Positions 23,076 through 31,654 of a stretch of DNA of 64,000 bases are shown here, piece by piece. The first letter of the stretch is position 1. Every line of letters begins with the position of its first letter. A program made the position numbers and the translations under genes. This stretch comes from Pseudomonas sp. (lineage in GTDB: Bacteria; Pseudomonadota; Gammaproteobacteria; Pseudomonadales; Pseudomonadaceae), in contig NZ_JAGIBG010000029.1 in NCBI RefSeq assembly GCF_017744435.1, positions 1 to 64,000 of the forward strand, written 5' to 3'. Below the pieces are notes generated by a model. That model saw only the letters and a list, made by a program, of their open reading frames with translations, was not told the DNA's origin and did no database searches.

Positions 23076-26000
23076 GCCAGACCTATCGCCTCGCCAGCGG
23101 CGGCCGTATCGACCGCAGCAAGGTCCTGAACTTCACCTTCAACGGCAAGACCTACCAGGGTTATGCCGGTGACAGCCTGGCCGCCGCGTTGCTGGCCAAC
23201 GGCGTCGACATCGTTGGCCGCAGCTTCAAGTACTCGCGCCCACGCGGCATCATCGCCGCCGGTACCGAAGAGCCGAACGCCATCCTGCAGATCGGCTCCA
23301 GCGAAGCCACCCAGATCCCCAACGTGCGTGCCACCCAACAGGCGCTGTACGCAGGCCTGGTCGCCACCAGCACCAACGGCTGGCCGAACGTCAACAACGA
23401 CGTCATGGGCATCCTCGGCAAGGTGGGCGGCAGCATGATGCCGCCGGGCTTCTACTACAAAACCTTCATGTACCCGAAATCGTTCTGGATGACTTACGAG
23501 AAGTACATCCGCAAAGCCGCCGGCCTTGGCCGTGCGCCGCTGCAGAACGACCCGGACAGCTACGACTACATGAACCAGCACTGCGACGTGTTGATCGTCG
23601 GTGCCGGCCCTGCTGGCCTGGCCGCCGCGCTGGCCGCTGCCCGCAGCGGTGCCCGCGTGATCCTGGCCGATGAGCAGGAAGAGTTCGGCGGCAGCCTGCT
23701 CGACACCCGCGAAACCCTCGACGGCAAGCCTGCCGCCGACTGGGTCAACGCCGTGGTCAAAGAGCTGGAAAGCCTGCCGGAAGTGACCCTGCTGCCCCGC
23801 GCCACGGTCAACGGCTACCACGACCATAACTTCCTGACCATTCACGAGCGCCTCACCGACCACCTCGGCGACCGCGCCCCGATCGGTCAGGTACGTCACC
23901 GCGTACACCGCGTCCGCGCCAAGCGCGTGGTGCTGGCTGCCGGCGCCCACGAGCGCCCGCTGGTGTACGGCAACAACGACCTGCCGGGCAACATGCTGGC
24001 CGGTGCCGTGTCCACCTACGTCCGCCGCTACGGCGTGGCCCCGGGCCGCAAGCTGGTGCTGTCGACCAACAACGACCACGCCTACCGCGCCGCGCTGGAC
24101 TGGCACGATGCTGGCCTGCAAGTGGTCGCCATTGCCGACGCCCGCCACAACCCACGCGGTTCGCTGGTTGAGGAAGCACGTGCCAAGGGCATCCGCATCC
24201 TTACCTCCAGCGCCGTGATCGAGGCCAAGGGCACCAAGCATGTCAGCGGCGCCCGCGTGGCCGCCATCGATGTGCAGGCGCACAAGGTCACCAGCCCTGG
24301 CGAAACCCTCGAATGCGACCTGATCGCCACCTCCGGCGGCTACAGCCCGATCGTGCACCTGGCGTCGCACCTGGGCGGTCGCCCGGTCTGGCGTGAAGAC
24401 ATCCTCGGCTTTGTGCCGGGCGATGCCCCACAGAAACGTGAATGCGTGGGTGGCATCAACGGCGTCTACGCCCTCGGCGATGTGATTGCCGATGGCTTCG
24501 AAGGCGGCGCCCGCGCAGCCACCGAAGCGGGCTTCAAGGCCACCGTTGGCAGCCTGCCGAAAACCGTGGCGCGCAAGGAAGAGGCCACCGTGGCGCTGTT
24601 CCAGGTGCCGCACGACAAAGGCACTGCCCGCGCACCCAAGCAGTTCGTCGACCAGCAGAACGACGTTACCGCGGCGGCCATCGAACTGGCCACCCGCGAA
24701 GGCTTCGAGTCGGTCGAGCACGTCAAGCGCTACACCGCGCTGGGCTTCGGTACCGACCAGGGCAAGCTGGGCAACATCAACGGCCTGGCCATCGCCGCCC
24801 GTTCGATCGGCATCACCATCCCTGAAATGGGTACCACCATGTTCCGCCCGAACTACACGCCGGTGACCTTCGGCGCGGTAGCCGGTCGCCACTGTGGCCA
24901 CCTGTTCGAGCCAGTGCGCTTCACCGCCCTGCATGCCTGGCACGTGAAGAACGGCGCCGAGTTCGAAGACGTCGGCCAGTGGAAGCGCCCGTGGTACTTC
25001 CCGAAAGCCGGTGAAGACATCCATGCCGCCGTAGCCCGTGAATGCAAGGCCGTGCGCGACAGCGTGGGCCTGCTGGACGCCTCGACCCTGGGCAAGATCG
25101 ACATCCAGGGCCCGGACGCACGCGAGTTCCTCAACCGCATCTACACCAACGCCTGGACCAAGCTCGACGTGGGCAAGGCCCGCTACGGCCTGATGTGCAA
25201 GGAAGACGGCATGGTCTTCGACGACGGCGTGACCGCCTGCGTCGGCGACAACCACTTCATCATGACCACCACCACCGGCGGCGCCGCCCGCGTGCTGCAG
25301 TGGATGGAGCTGTACCACCAGACCGAATGGCCAGAGCTGAAGGTGTACTTCACCTCGGTCACCGACCACTGGGCGACCATGACCCTGTCCGGCCCCAACA
25401 GCCGCAAGCTGCTCAGCGAGCTGACCGACATCGACATGGACAAGGAAGCCTTCCCGTTCATGACCTGGAAGGAAGGCAACGTCGGCGGCGTGCCGGCCCG
25501 CGTATTCCGCATCTCGTTCACCGGTGAGCTGTCGTACGAAGTCAACGTGCAGGCCAACTACGCCATGGGCGTGCTGGAACAGATCATCGAGGCCGGCAAG
25601 AAATACAACCTGACCCCGTACGGCACCGAGACCATGCACGTACTGCGTGCCGAGAAGGGCTTCATCATCGTTGGCCAGGATACCGATGGCTCGATGAACC
25701 CGGACGACCTCAACATGAGCTGGTGCGTGGGCCGCAACAAGCCGTTCTCGTGGATCGGCCTGCGTGGCATGAACCGCGAAGACTGCCTGCGCGACAACCG
25801 CAAGCAGCTGGTAGGCCTGAAGCCGATCGACCCGAACAAGTGGCTGCCGGAAGGCGCCCAGCTGGTGTTCGATCCGAAGCAGCCGATCCCGATGGACATG
25901 GTGGGCCACGTCACCTCCAGCTACGCCTCCAACTCCCTGGGCTATTCGTTCGCCATGGGTGTGGTCAAGGGCGGCCTCAAGCGCATGGGCGAGCGTGTGT

Positions 26001-26089
26001 ACTCGCCGCAGGCCGATGGCAGCGTGATCGAGGCGGAGATCGTGTCTTCGGTGTTCTTCGATCCGAAGGGTGAGCGGCAGAACGTCTAA
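23072..26089 (+). CDS. soxA: Sarcosine oxidase subunit alpha
   Basis: 1005-aa protein with GcvT-like C-terminal domain and DVLIVGAGPAGLAAALAAARSGARV motif. Confidence 0.96.
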   Translation: MSQTYRLASGGRIDRSKVLNFTFNGKTYQGYAGDSLAAALLANGVDIVGRSFKYSRPRGIIAAGTEEPNAILQIGSSEATQIPNVRATQQALYAGLVATSTNGWPNVNNDVMGILGKVGGSMMPPGFYYKTFMYPKSFWMTYEKYIRKAAGLGRAPLQNDPDSYDYMNQHCDVLIVGAGPAGLAAALAAARSGARVILADEQEEFGGSLLDTRETLDGKPAADWVNAVVKELESLPEVTLLPRATVNGYHDHNFLTIHERLTDHLGDRAPIGQVRHRVHRVRAKRVVLAAGAHERPLVYGNNDLPGNMLAGAVSTYVRRYGVAPGRKLVLSTNNDHAYRAALDWHDAGLQVVAIADARHNPRGSLVEEARAKGIRILTSSAVIEAKGTKHVSGARVAAIDVQAHKVTSPGETLECDLIATSGGYSPIVHLASHLGGRPVWREDILGFVPGDAPQKRECVGGINGVYALGDVIADGFEGGARAATEAGFKATVGSLPKTVARKEEATVALFQVPHDKGTARAPKQFVDQQNDVTAAAIELATREGFESVEHVKRYTALGFGTDQGKLGNINGLAIAARSIGITIPEMGTTMFRPNYTPVTFGAVAGRHCGHLFEPVRFTALHAWHVKNGAEFEDVGQWKRPWYFPKAGEDIHAAVARECKAVRDSVGLLDASTLGKIDIQGPDAREFLNRIYTNAWTKLDVGKARYGLMCKEDGMVFDDGVTACVGDNHFIMTTTTGGAARVLQWMELYHQTEWPELKVYFTSVTDHWATMTLSGPNSRKLLSELTDIDMDKEAFPFMTWKEGNVGGVPARVFRISFTGELSYEVNVQANYAMGVLEQIIEAGKKYNLTPYGTETMHVLRAEKGFIIVGQDTDGSMNPDDLNMSWCVGRNKPFSWIGLRGMNREDCLRDNRKQLVGLKPIDPNKWLPEGAQLVFDPKQPIPMDMVGHVTSSYASNSLGYSFAMGVVKGGLKRMGERVYSPQADGSVIEAEIVSSVFFDPKGERQNV

Positions 26090-26128
26090 GGCCCCGGTAC
26101 CAACCGATGCCCAGTTTGGAATGAGGTC

Positions 26129-26204
26129 TCTGTGGGAGCGGGCGTGCCCGCGAAGAGGGCGGTGAATCCACCATCGCATTCGCGGGCATGCCCGCTCCCA
26201 CAGG
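26129..26204. repeat. REP-like inverted repeat inside the sox operon
   Basis: TGTGGGAGCGGGCGTGCCCGCGAA ... TTCGCGGGCATGCCCGCTCCCACA between soxA and soxG. Confidence 0.85.
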
Positions 26205-26259
26205 ATGATCGTCTCCGGCAGGCATCGTGGTCGAATCCAGAATTCAAGGCAGGTAAGAA

Positions 26260-26892
26260 ATGAGCGCTATCAACGTCTTCCAGCAAAACCCCGGCGCCGA
26301 GGCCAAGGCCCAGTCGCCACTGCACCACGCCGACCTGGCCAGCCTGGTTGGCAAAGGCCGCAAGAACGCAGGCGTGACCCTGCGTGAAAAGAAATTCCTC
26401 GGTCACCTGACCATTCGTGGCGATGGCCACAACCCGGAATTCGCCGCTGGCGTGCACAAGGCCCTGGGCCTGGAGCTGCCGGTTGCCCTGACCGTGGTCG
26501 CCAACAACGAGATGTCGCTGCAATGGGTCGGCCCCGACGAGTGGTTGCTGATCGTCCCGGGCGGCCAGGAACTGGCGATCGAACAGAAACTGCGCGCGGC
26601 CCTCGACGGCCAGCACATCCAGGTGGTCAACGTCAGCGGCGGGCAGAGCCTGCTGGAGCTGCGCGGCCCGAACGTGCGCGAAGTGCTGATGAAGTCCACC
26701 AGCTATGATGTTCACCCGAACAACTTCCCGGTCGGCAAGGCCGTCGGCACCGTGTTCGCCAAGTCGCAACTGGTGATCCGCCGTACCGCCGAAGACACCT
26801 GGGAACTGGTGATCCGCCGCAGCTTCGCCGATTACTGGTGGCTGTGGCTGCAGGACGCTTCGGCCGAGTATGGCCTGAGCATCGAGGCTTAA
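26260..26892 (+). CDS. soxG: Sarcosine oxidase subunit gamma
   Basis: 210-aa ORF downstream of soxA; GPDEWLLIVPGG and GQSLLELRGP motifs. Confidence 0.92.
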   Translation: MSAINVFQQNPGAEAKAQSPLHHADLASLVGKGRKNAGVTLREKKFLGHLTIRGDGHNPEFAAGVHKALGLELPVALTVVANNEMSLQWVGPDEWLLIVPGGQELAIEQKLRAALDGQHIQVVNVSGGQSLLELRGPNVREVLMKSTSYDVHPNNFPVGKAVGTVFAKSQLVIRRTAEDTWELVIRRSFADYWWLWLQDASAEYGLSIEA

Positions 26893-26904
26893 GGAGAGCA
26901 GAAC

Positions 26905-27762
26905 ATGAGTCGGGCACCGGATACCTGGATTCTCACCGCCGACTGCCCGAGCATGCTCGGCACCGTCGACGTGGTGACGCGTTACCTCTACGAGCAGCGC
27001 TGCTACGTCACGGAGCACCACTCCTTCGATGACCGGCTGTCGGGGCGCTTCTTCATTCGCGTGGAGTTCCGCCAGCCGGACGATTTCGACGAGGCGGGCT
27101 TTCGTGCCGGCCTCGCCGAGCGCAGCGATGCGTTCGGCATGACCTTCGAGCTGACCGCACCCAATCACCGCCCCAAGGTGGTGATCATGGTGTCCAAGGC
27201 CGACCATTGCCTGAACGACCTGCTGTATCGCCAGCGCATCGGCCAGCTGGCCATGGACGTGGTCGCGGTGGTGTCCAACCACCCGGACCTCGAACCCCTG
27301 GCGCACTGGCACAAGATTCCCTACTACCACTTCGCCCTCGACCCGAAGGACAAGCCGGCGCAGGAGCGCAAGGTGATCCAGGTGATCGAGGAAACCGGCG
27401 CGGAGCTGGTGGTGCTTGCCCGCTACATGCAGGTGCTGTCGCCGGAGCTGTGCCGGCGCCTGGATGGTTGGGCGATCAACATTCACCACTCGTTGCTGCC
27501 CGGGTTCAAGGGCGCCAAGCCTTATCACCAGGCCTACAACAAGGGCGTGAAGATGGTCGGCGCCACGGCGCACTACATCAACAACGACCTCGACGAAGGG
27601 CCGATCATTGCCCAGGGCGTCGAGGTGGTGGACCACAGCCATTACCCCGAAGACCTGATTGCCAAGGGGCGGGATATCGAGTGCCTGACCTTGGCGCGCG
27701 CGGTGGGCTATCACATCGAGCGGCGGGTGTTCCTCAACGCCAACCGGACCGTGGTTCTGTAG
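26905..27762 (+). CDS. purU: Formyltetrahydrofolate deformylase
   Basis: N-terminal ACT domain and formyltransferase-like INIHHSLLPGFKGAKPYHQAYNKGVKMVGATAHYI. Confidence 0.95.
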   Translation: MSRAPDTWILTADCPSMLGTVDVVTRYLYEQRCYVTEHHSFDDRLSGRFFIRVEFRQPDDFDEAGFRAGLAERSDAFGMTFELTAPNHRPKVVIMVSKADHCLNDLLYRQRIGQLAMDVVAVVSNHPDLEPLAHWHKIPYYHFALDPKDKPAQERKVIQVIEETGAELVVLARYMQVLSPELCRRLDGWAINIHHSLLPGFKGAKPYHQAYNKGVKMVGATAHYINNDLDEGPIIAQGVEVVDHSHYPEDLIAKGRDIECLTLARAVGYHIERRVFLNANRTVVL

Positions 27763-27776
27763 TTTTTTATTGGTAG

Positions 27777-27813
27777 CCACGAACTACAGCCGTTTTGCGG
27801 CGTAGTTCGTGGT
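27777..27813. terminator. Hairpin between convergent purU and TIGR02594-like gene (possible terminator)
   Basis: CCACGAACTACAGCCG-TTTTG-CGGCGTAGTTCGTGG, near-perfect inverted repeat with one bulge. Confidence 0.6.
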
Positions 27814-27818
27814 GTGCT

Positions 27819-28304
27819 TCAAGCCTCCGACGCAGAAAGCGGAGCATCACTGGCGAGTATCGGCAATGCTGTACCGGCCAAGGGCACGCCAGTCGGCCAG
27901 CGATAGCCACTGACTCGGCTCAGCTCGAAGGCCCGGATGTTCACTGCATCGCTTTGGTTGCCGCCCAGGACCATCAAGTTGCCATTCGCCGCCTTGCCGA
28001 CCACGAAGCCGACATGGCCGCCACCGACACGCGTGAACACTACAATGCAGCCCACGGCTGGCTGTTCCAGCTGGGTGCCCCAGTCGAGGTAGGATTTCGC
28101 GCTTTCGAAACGGCTGGACCTGATACCCGCGCGCTCCAGCATTGCGCCGACAAATGCCGCGCACCAGGGCGTTTCGTCATCTTTTATCCCCCCGCGCTTG
28201 ATGTCCTTCCACATCTGCAGGATTTCCGGGTGGTGCTGGCTGCCAGGTATCTCGCTGATTCCAATCAGTTTACGTGCTTCGTTCAGCCAAGGTAGTTCGT
28301 TCAT
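27819..28304 (-). CDS. TIGR02594-family (NlpC/P60/CHAP-like) putative peptidoglycan hydrolase
   Basis: MNELPWLNEARKLIGISEIPGSQHHPEILQMWKDI...DETPWCAAFVGAMLERAGI...GCIVVFTRVGGGHVGFVVG: Cys and His motifs of the family. Confidence 0.75.
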   Translation of the reverse strand: MNELPWLNEARKLIGISEIPGSQHHPEILQMWKDIKRGGIKDDETPWCAAFVGAMLERAGIRSSRFESAKSYLDWGTQLEQPAVGCIVVFTRVGGGHVGFVVGKAANGNLMVLGGNQSDAVNIRAFELSRVSGYRWPTGVPLAGTALPILASDAPLSASEA

Positions 28305-28568
28305 TGTGCTACTTCCAGAAGTTGAGGAGACGGCTGGCCAGCGGGCCGTGAGGCCGACGTGACCCTGGCCCAGCCTCCTCCTCAGCGGCGGTAGCGACTA
28401 TGGCCAATGGCGACAGCACTGCCGTAAAAAGGCATCTGTCTGTCGTTTCCAGTCAGCGTGATCAGCCGTATCAGGCCCACAATTCCTGCACTCCAGTAAC
28501 ACATGCCGCCCATGGACGGCGGCGCGTTCACCACCGCTGCATACATAAAAATCAAGCGAGGTAAGAGC

Positions 28569-29768
28569 ATGTCTGGCAATCGTGGAGTGGTGTATCTCGG
28601 CGCGGGCAAAGTCGAGGTGCAGAAGATCGACTACCCGAAAATGCAAGACCCACGCGGCAAGAAGATCGAGCACGGCGTGATCCTCAAGGTGGTTTCCACC
28701 AACATCTGCGGCTCCGACCAGCACATGGTCCGCGGCCGCACCACTGCCCAGGTCGGCCTGGTTCTGGGCCACGAAATCACCGGTGAAATCGTCGAGATGG
28801 GGCGTGATGTAGAGCGCCTGAAGATCGGCGACCTGGTGTCGGTACCGTTCAACGTCGCCTGCGGCCGCTGCCGCTCGTGCAAAGAGATGCACACCGGTGT
28901 CTGCCTCACCGTCAACCCGGCCCGCGCCGGCGGTGCCTACGGCTACGTCGACATGGGCGACTGGACCGGCGGCCAGGCCGAGTACGTGCTGGTGCCGTAC
29001 GCCGACTTCAACCTGCTGAAACTGCCGGACCGCGACAAGGCCATGGAAAAGATCCGTGACCTGACCTGCCTGTCCGACATCCTGCCAACCGGCTACCACG
29101 GCGCCGTCACTGCCGGCGTTGGCCCTGGCAGCACCGTCTACGTTGCCGGTGCCGGCCCGGTCGGCCTGGCCGCCGCTGCCTCGGCGCGCCTGCTGGGCGC
29201 CGCCTGCGTGATCGTCGGTGACCTGAACCCGGCCCGCCTGGCTCACGCCAAGTCCCAGGGCTTCGAAGTGGTCGACCTGTCCAAGGACACCCCGCTGCAC
29301 GAGCAGATCGTCGACATCCTCGGCGAACCGGAAGTGGACTGCGCCGTTGACGCCGTCGGCTTCGAGGCCCGTGGCCATGGCCACGAAGGTGCCAAGCACG
29401 AGGCCCCGGCCACCGTGCTGAACTCCCTGATGCAAGTGACCCGCGTGGCCGGCAACATCGGTATCCCGGGCCTGTACGTGACCGAAGACCCGGGCGCGGT
29501 GGACGCCGCCGCCAAGATCGGCGCGCTGAGCATCCGCTTCGGCCTGGGCTGGGCCAAGTCGCACAGCTTCCACACCGGCCAGACCCCGACCATGAAGTAC
29601 AACCGCCAGCTGATGCAGGCGATCATGTGGGACCGCATCAACATTGCCGAAGTGGTCGGCGTGCAGGTGATCAACCTGGATCAGGCGCCGGAAGGTTACG
29701 GCGAGTTCGATGCAGGTGTGCCGAAGAAATTCGTGATCGACCCGCACAAGATGTGGGGCGCGGCGTGA
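28569..29768 (+). CDS. fdhA: Glutathione-independent formaldehyde dehydrogenase
   Basis: Zinc alcohol dehydrogenase-type protein MSGNRGVVYLGAGKVEVQKIDYPKM...NICGSDQHMVRGRT. Confidence 0.95.
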   Translation: MSGNRGVVYLGAGKVEVQKIDYPKMQDPRGKKIEHGVILKVVSTNICGSDQHMVRGRTTAQVGLVLGHEITGEIVEMGRDVERLKIGDLVSVPFNVACGRCRSCKEMHTGVCLTVNPARAGGAYGYVDMGDWTGGQAEYVLVPYADFNLLKLPDRDKAMEKIRDLTCLSDILPTGYHGAVTAGVGPGSTVYVAGAGPVGLAAAASARLLGAACVIVGDLNPARLAHAKSQGFEVVDLSKDTPLHEQIVDILGEPEVDCAVDAVGFEARGHGHEGAKHEAPATVLNSLMQVTRVAGNIGIPGLYVTEDPGAVDAAAKIGALSIRFGLGWAKSHSFHTGQTPTMKYNRQLMQAIMWDRINIAEVVGVQVINLDQAPEGYGEFDAGVPKKFVIDPHKMWGAA

Positions 29769-29781
29769 TCGCGTGATGTGA

Positions 29782-29812
29782 CAAAGAGCCCCTCGATTCG
29801 AGGGGCTTTTTC
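29782..29812 (+). terminator. Rho-independent terminator of fdhA
   Basis: AAAGAGCCCCTCGATTCGAGGGGCTTTTTC directly after the fdhA stop. Confidence 0.85.
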
Positions 29813-30020
29813 ATGGCTGTTCGGCTGGGCCTTGCACGACAAAGACCGAGCCTTTGTCATCGGTGGCCAGCAGGCCCCCGGCTTGAGTGTCGTCTGTGCT
29901 CAGCTCTGCCAGTGGTTGATCCGCATTGCGGAAAATGGCGCGACCCTGGTCGCCTTCTTTCACGGTAATGAGCTTGTCGCCCTGGAAGAAGAAAAGCGAA
30001 CGTTTCGATGCTTTGCTCAT
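29811..30020 (-). CDS. Solo N-terminal module of short orphan RHS proteins (core and C-terminal region missing)
   Basis: FFFQGDKLITVKEGDQGRAIFRNADQPLAELST...LLATDDKGSVFVVQG aligns with the N-terminus of the ORF at 31746-32621 (FYKNKQVHTVKTGQQQNSVFRGIQLPLAQN...LLATDTKASVF) and stops before the RHS core. Confidence 0.65.
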   Translation of the reverse strand: MSKASKRSLFFFQGDKLITVKEGDQGRAIFRNADQPLAELSTDDTQAGGLLATDDKGSVFVVQGPAEQP

Positions 30021-30127
30021 GTTTCAAGTCCCTGCCGTGCTGGATGAATGGAGGCTACTTGAAGCCCATTCTGAACAACCGCAGGAATTTTGATACTGGC
30101 AGAAATAACAGTTTTTGAAGTACACGC

Positions 30128-30164
30128 GGCCCCTGTGGGAGCGGGCGTGCCCGCGAAGAGGCCG
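30128..30164. repeat. Single REP-like unit
   Basis: CCCCTGTGGGAGCGGGCGTGCCCGCGAAGAGGCC. Confidence 0.8.
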
Positions 30165-30182
30165 GCCCAGCCAATACAAGAC

Positions 30183-30446
30183 TCAGTGCTTCATTCCCAA
30201 CTCAGCATCATCCATCAGCGCCTTGGCCAAAGCACTCAGATAATGTGAAGCCCAAAGCAACTGCGGTTTGTTGTCCATCAGGCCATCAATGGTCAAATCC
30301 CGCACATAACCCATCAGCTCCGAAGCCTGTTCCCGCGCACTCTGGCAGGGAATGCCCGGGGCAATGCAGAACAACGGGTGGGTATGGCCTTCGCCCTGGT
30401 AGAAAAAGGTCGTGCCTACGGTGGTCTTGGTGTCGTCGCTGGTCAT
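30183..30446 (-). CDS. DUF3077-like small protein
   Basis: TTFFYQGEGHTHPLFCIAPGIPCQSAREQASELMGYVRDLTIDGL...LLWASHYLSALAKALMDDAE resembles Pseudomonas DUF3077 proteins. Confidence 0.7.
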   Translation of the reverse strand: MTSDDTKTTVGTTFFYQGEGHTHPLFCIAPGIPCQSAREQASELMGYVRDLTIDGLMDNKPQLLWASHYLSALAKALMDDAELGMKH

Positions 30447-30483
30447 CTTACTATCTCCCTGAAGTTACTCGACTGCCAGGCTC

Positions 30484-30580
30484 GGCCCTATCGCGGCTAA
30501 AGCCGCTCCTACAGGCCGCGCCAAGCCTGAGGCCAGCACTGACCCTGTAGGAGCGGGCTTGTCCCGCGAAGAGGCCAGGC
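30484..30580. repeat. Two REP-like units
   Basis: ATCGCGGCTAAAGCCGCTCCTACAGG and CCTGTAGGAGCGGGCTTGTCCCGCGAAGAGGCC. Confidence 0.8.
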
Positions 30581-30604
30581 CAGGCAACGCAAGGCTTTGA
30601 GCCC

Positions 30605-30847
30605 TTAATGCAAAGTCCGCGGCTCAGCAGGCAACTGCACTTGGATCAAGGCAGTCTCAAGCAGCACCCGCAGCGTTTCGAGCTCATGCATCGTGGCCAT
30701 GATCAGAATCGAAGCCGGTGACTTGGGCTGCAACAGAATCGCCTGATGCGCGACGGTCTGGGCGCACAGCGCATAGTCCGTGGCCTGGATGAGAGTGTCT
30801 TCGAGGGAATGGGAGGTGTGGGGTGGATCGGGGACAATCTTAAGCAT
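30605..30847 (-). CDS. DUF6124-like small protein
   Basis: MLKIVPDPPHTSHSLEDTLIQATDYALCAQTVAHQAILLQPKSPASILIMATMHELETLRVLLETALIQVQ; typical KIVPDPP N-terminus. Confidence 0.7.
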   Translation of the reverse strand: MLKIVPDPPHTSHSLEDTLIQATDYALCAQTVAHQAILLQPKSPASILIMATMHELETLRVLLETALIQVQLPAEPRTLH

Positions 30848-31046
30848 TGGTTTTTTCTCGATTGGGGCCACCACCCTCTGCTGTCAAACAAAAGGGTGGC
30901 AGCTGTGCATGGGTTGACAGACCGGTAGAAAAACCAAAAACCCGGCGCACACGAAGTGCCCCAAACACAGCCGCCATCGAAGGCGAAAGCCATGAGGATT
31001 TTCTGGTCGGCCTGTCAAAGCCGGTCGCTGATTTCGCAACGACCGC
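30848..31046 (-). promoter_or_regulatory. Putative structured 5' leader RNA of the DUF6124-like gene
   Basis: Two stems readable on the minus strand: CGGUCGUUG-CGAAAU-CAGCGACCG (31045-31022), and UUGACAGGCCGACCAGAAAA (31018-30999) with UUUUCUACCGGUCUGUCAA (30932-30914). Wobble positions favour the minus strand. Confidence 0.55.
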
Positions 31047-31154
31047 CCGAGACTAGAGTGCTGCCCAGATCATCGTAATGGCTTAAGCGGCTTGGGACTT
31101 TAATTCGGAAACGTCCTACAAGTAAGCGGAAAAAACGGAAAACCTGAGGAGGAT

Positions 31155-31405
31155 TAGCGCGCTGAGCAGCTGCTTTGGCCTGGAGTAAGCGAAGTCGCAC
31201 AGCTTCCGTACCGGCCAGACCCCGGCCATGAAGTACAACCGCCGGTTGATGCGGGCGATCATGTAGGAACGGGTCAACATCACCGAAGTGGTGGGTGTGC
31301 AAGTGATCAAGCCTCGACCAAGCGCCGGGAGACTACAGCGAGTTAGATGCTACTGTGCCTAAGAAGTTTGTGGTCGACCCGCACAAGATGTGCGGCGCGG
31401 TGTAA
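31155..31405 (+). pseudogene. Decayed duplicate of the fdhA 3' end
   Basis: AGCGCGCTGAGCAG...GAAGTCGCACAGCTTCCGTACCGGCCAGACCCCGGCCATGAAGTACAACCGCC...CCGCACAAGATGTGCGGCGCGGTGTAA tracks fdhA 29520-29768, with in-frame stops and indels. Confidence 0.85.
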
Positions 31406-31453
31406 CCATACGAAGTAGGAAAGAGCCCCTCAGTCAGAGAGGCTTTCTTTAGT

Positions 31454-31654
31454 TGCGTGTGAGTCTTGCACGACAAGCACTGATCCTTTGCCATCGGTGG
31501 CGGCAAACCAGTGGCCTGGGTTGCGTCTGTGCTCAGCTCTGCAAGCGGCAATGTCGCATTGCAAAAATTTGGAGCACTCCTCATCGACGTCATTTCACAG
31601 AAATTAGCTCTCGCCTTGGTAGAAGAAAGGCGTTTGGCTCACTTTTTTACTCAT
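31454..31654 (-). pseudogene. Decayed duplicate of the RHS N-terminal module at 29811-30020
   Basis: Minus strand starts MSKKVSQTPFFYQG; after a frame change reads ATDGKGSVLVVQD; flanks also match the intact copy. Confidence 0.8.

Noticed and set aside
22985-26179. 1064-aa minus-strand ORF
   Set aside because: Antisense shadow of soxA; no recognisable domain.
31333-31593. 86-aa minus-strand ORF
   Set aside because: Not a gene: it is a frameshifted reading of the decayed RHS N-terminal module and fdhA-tail copy.
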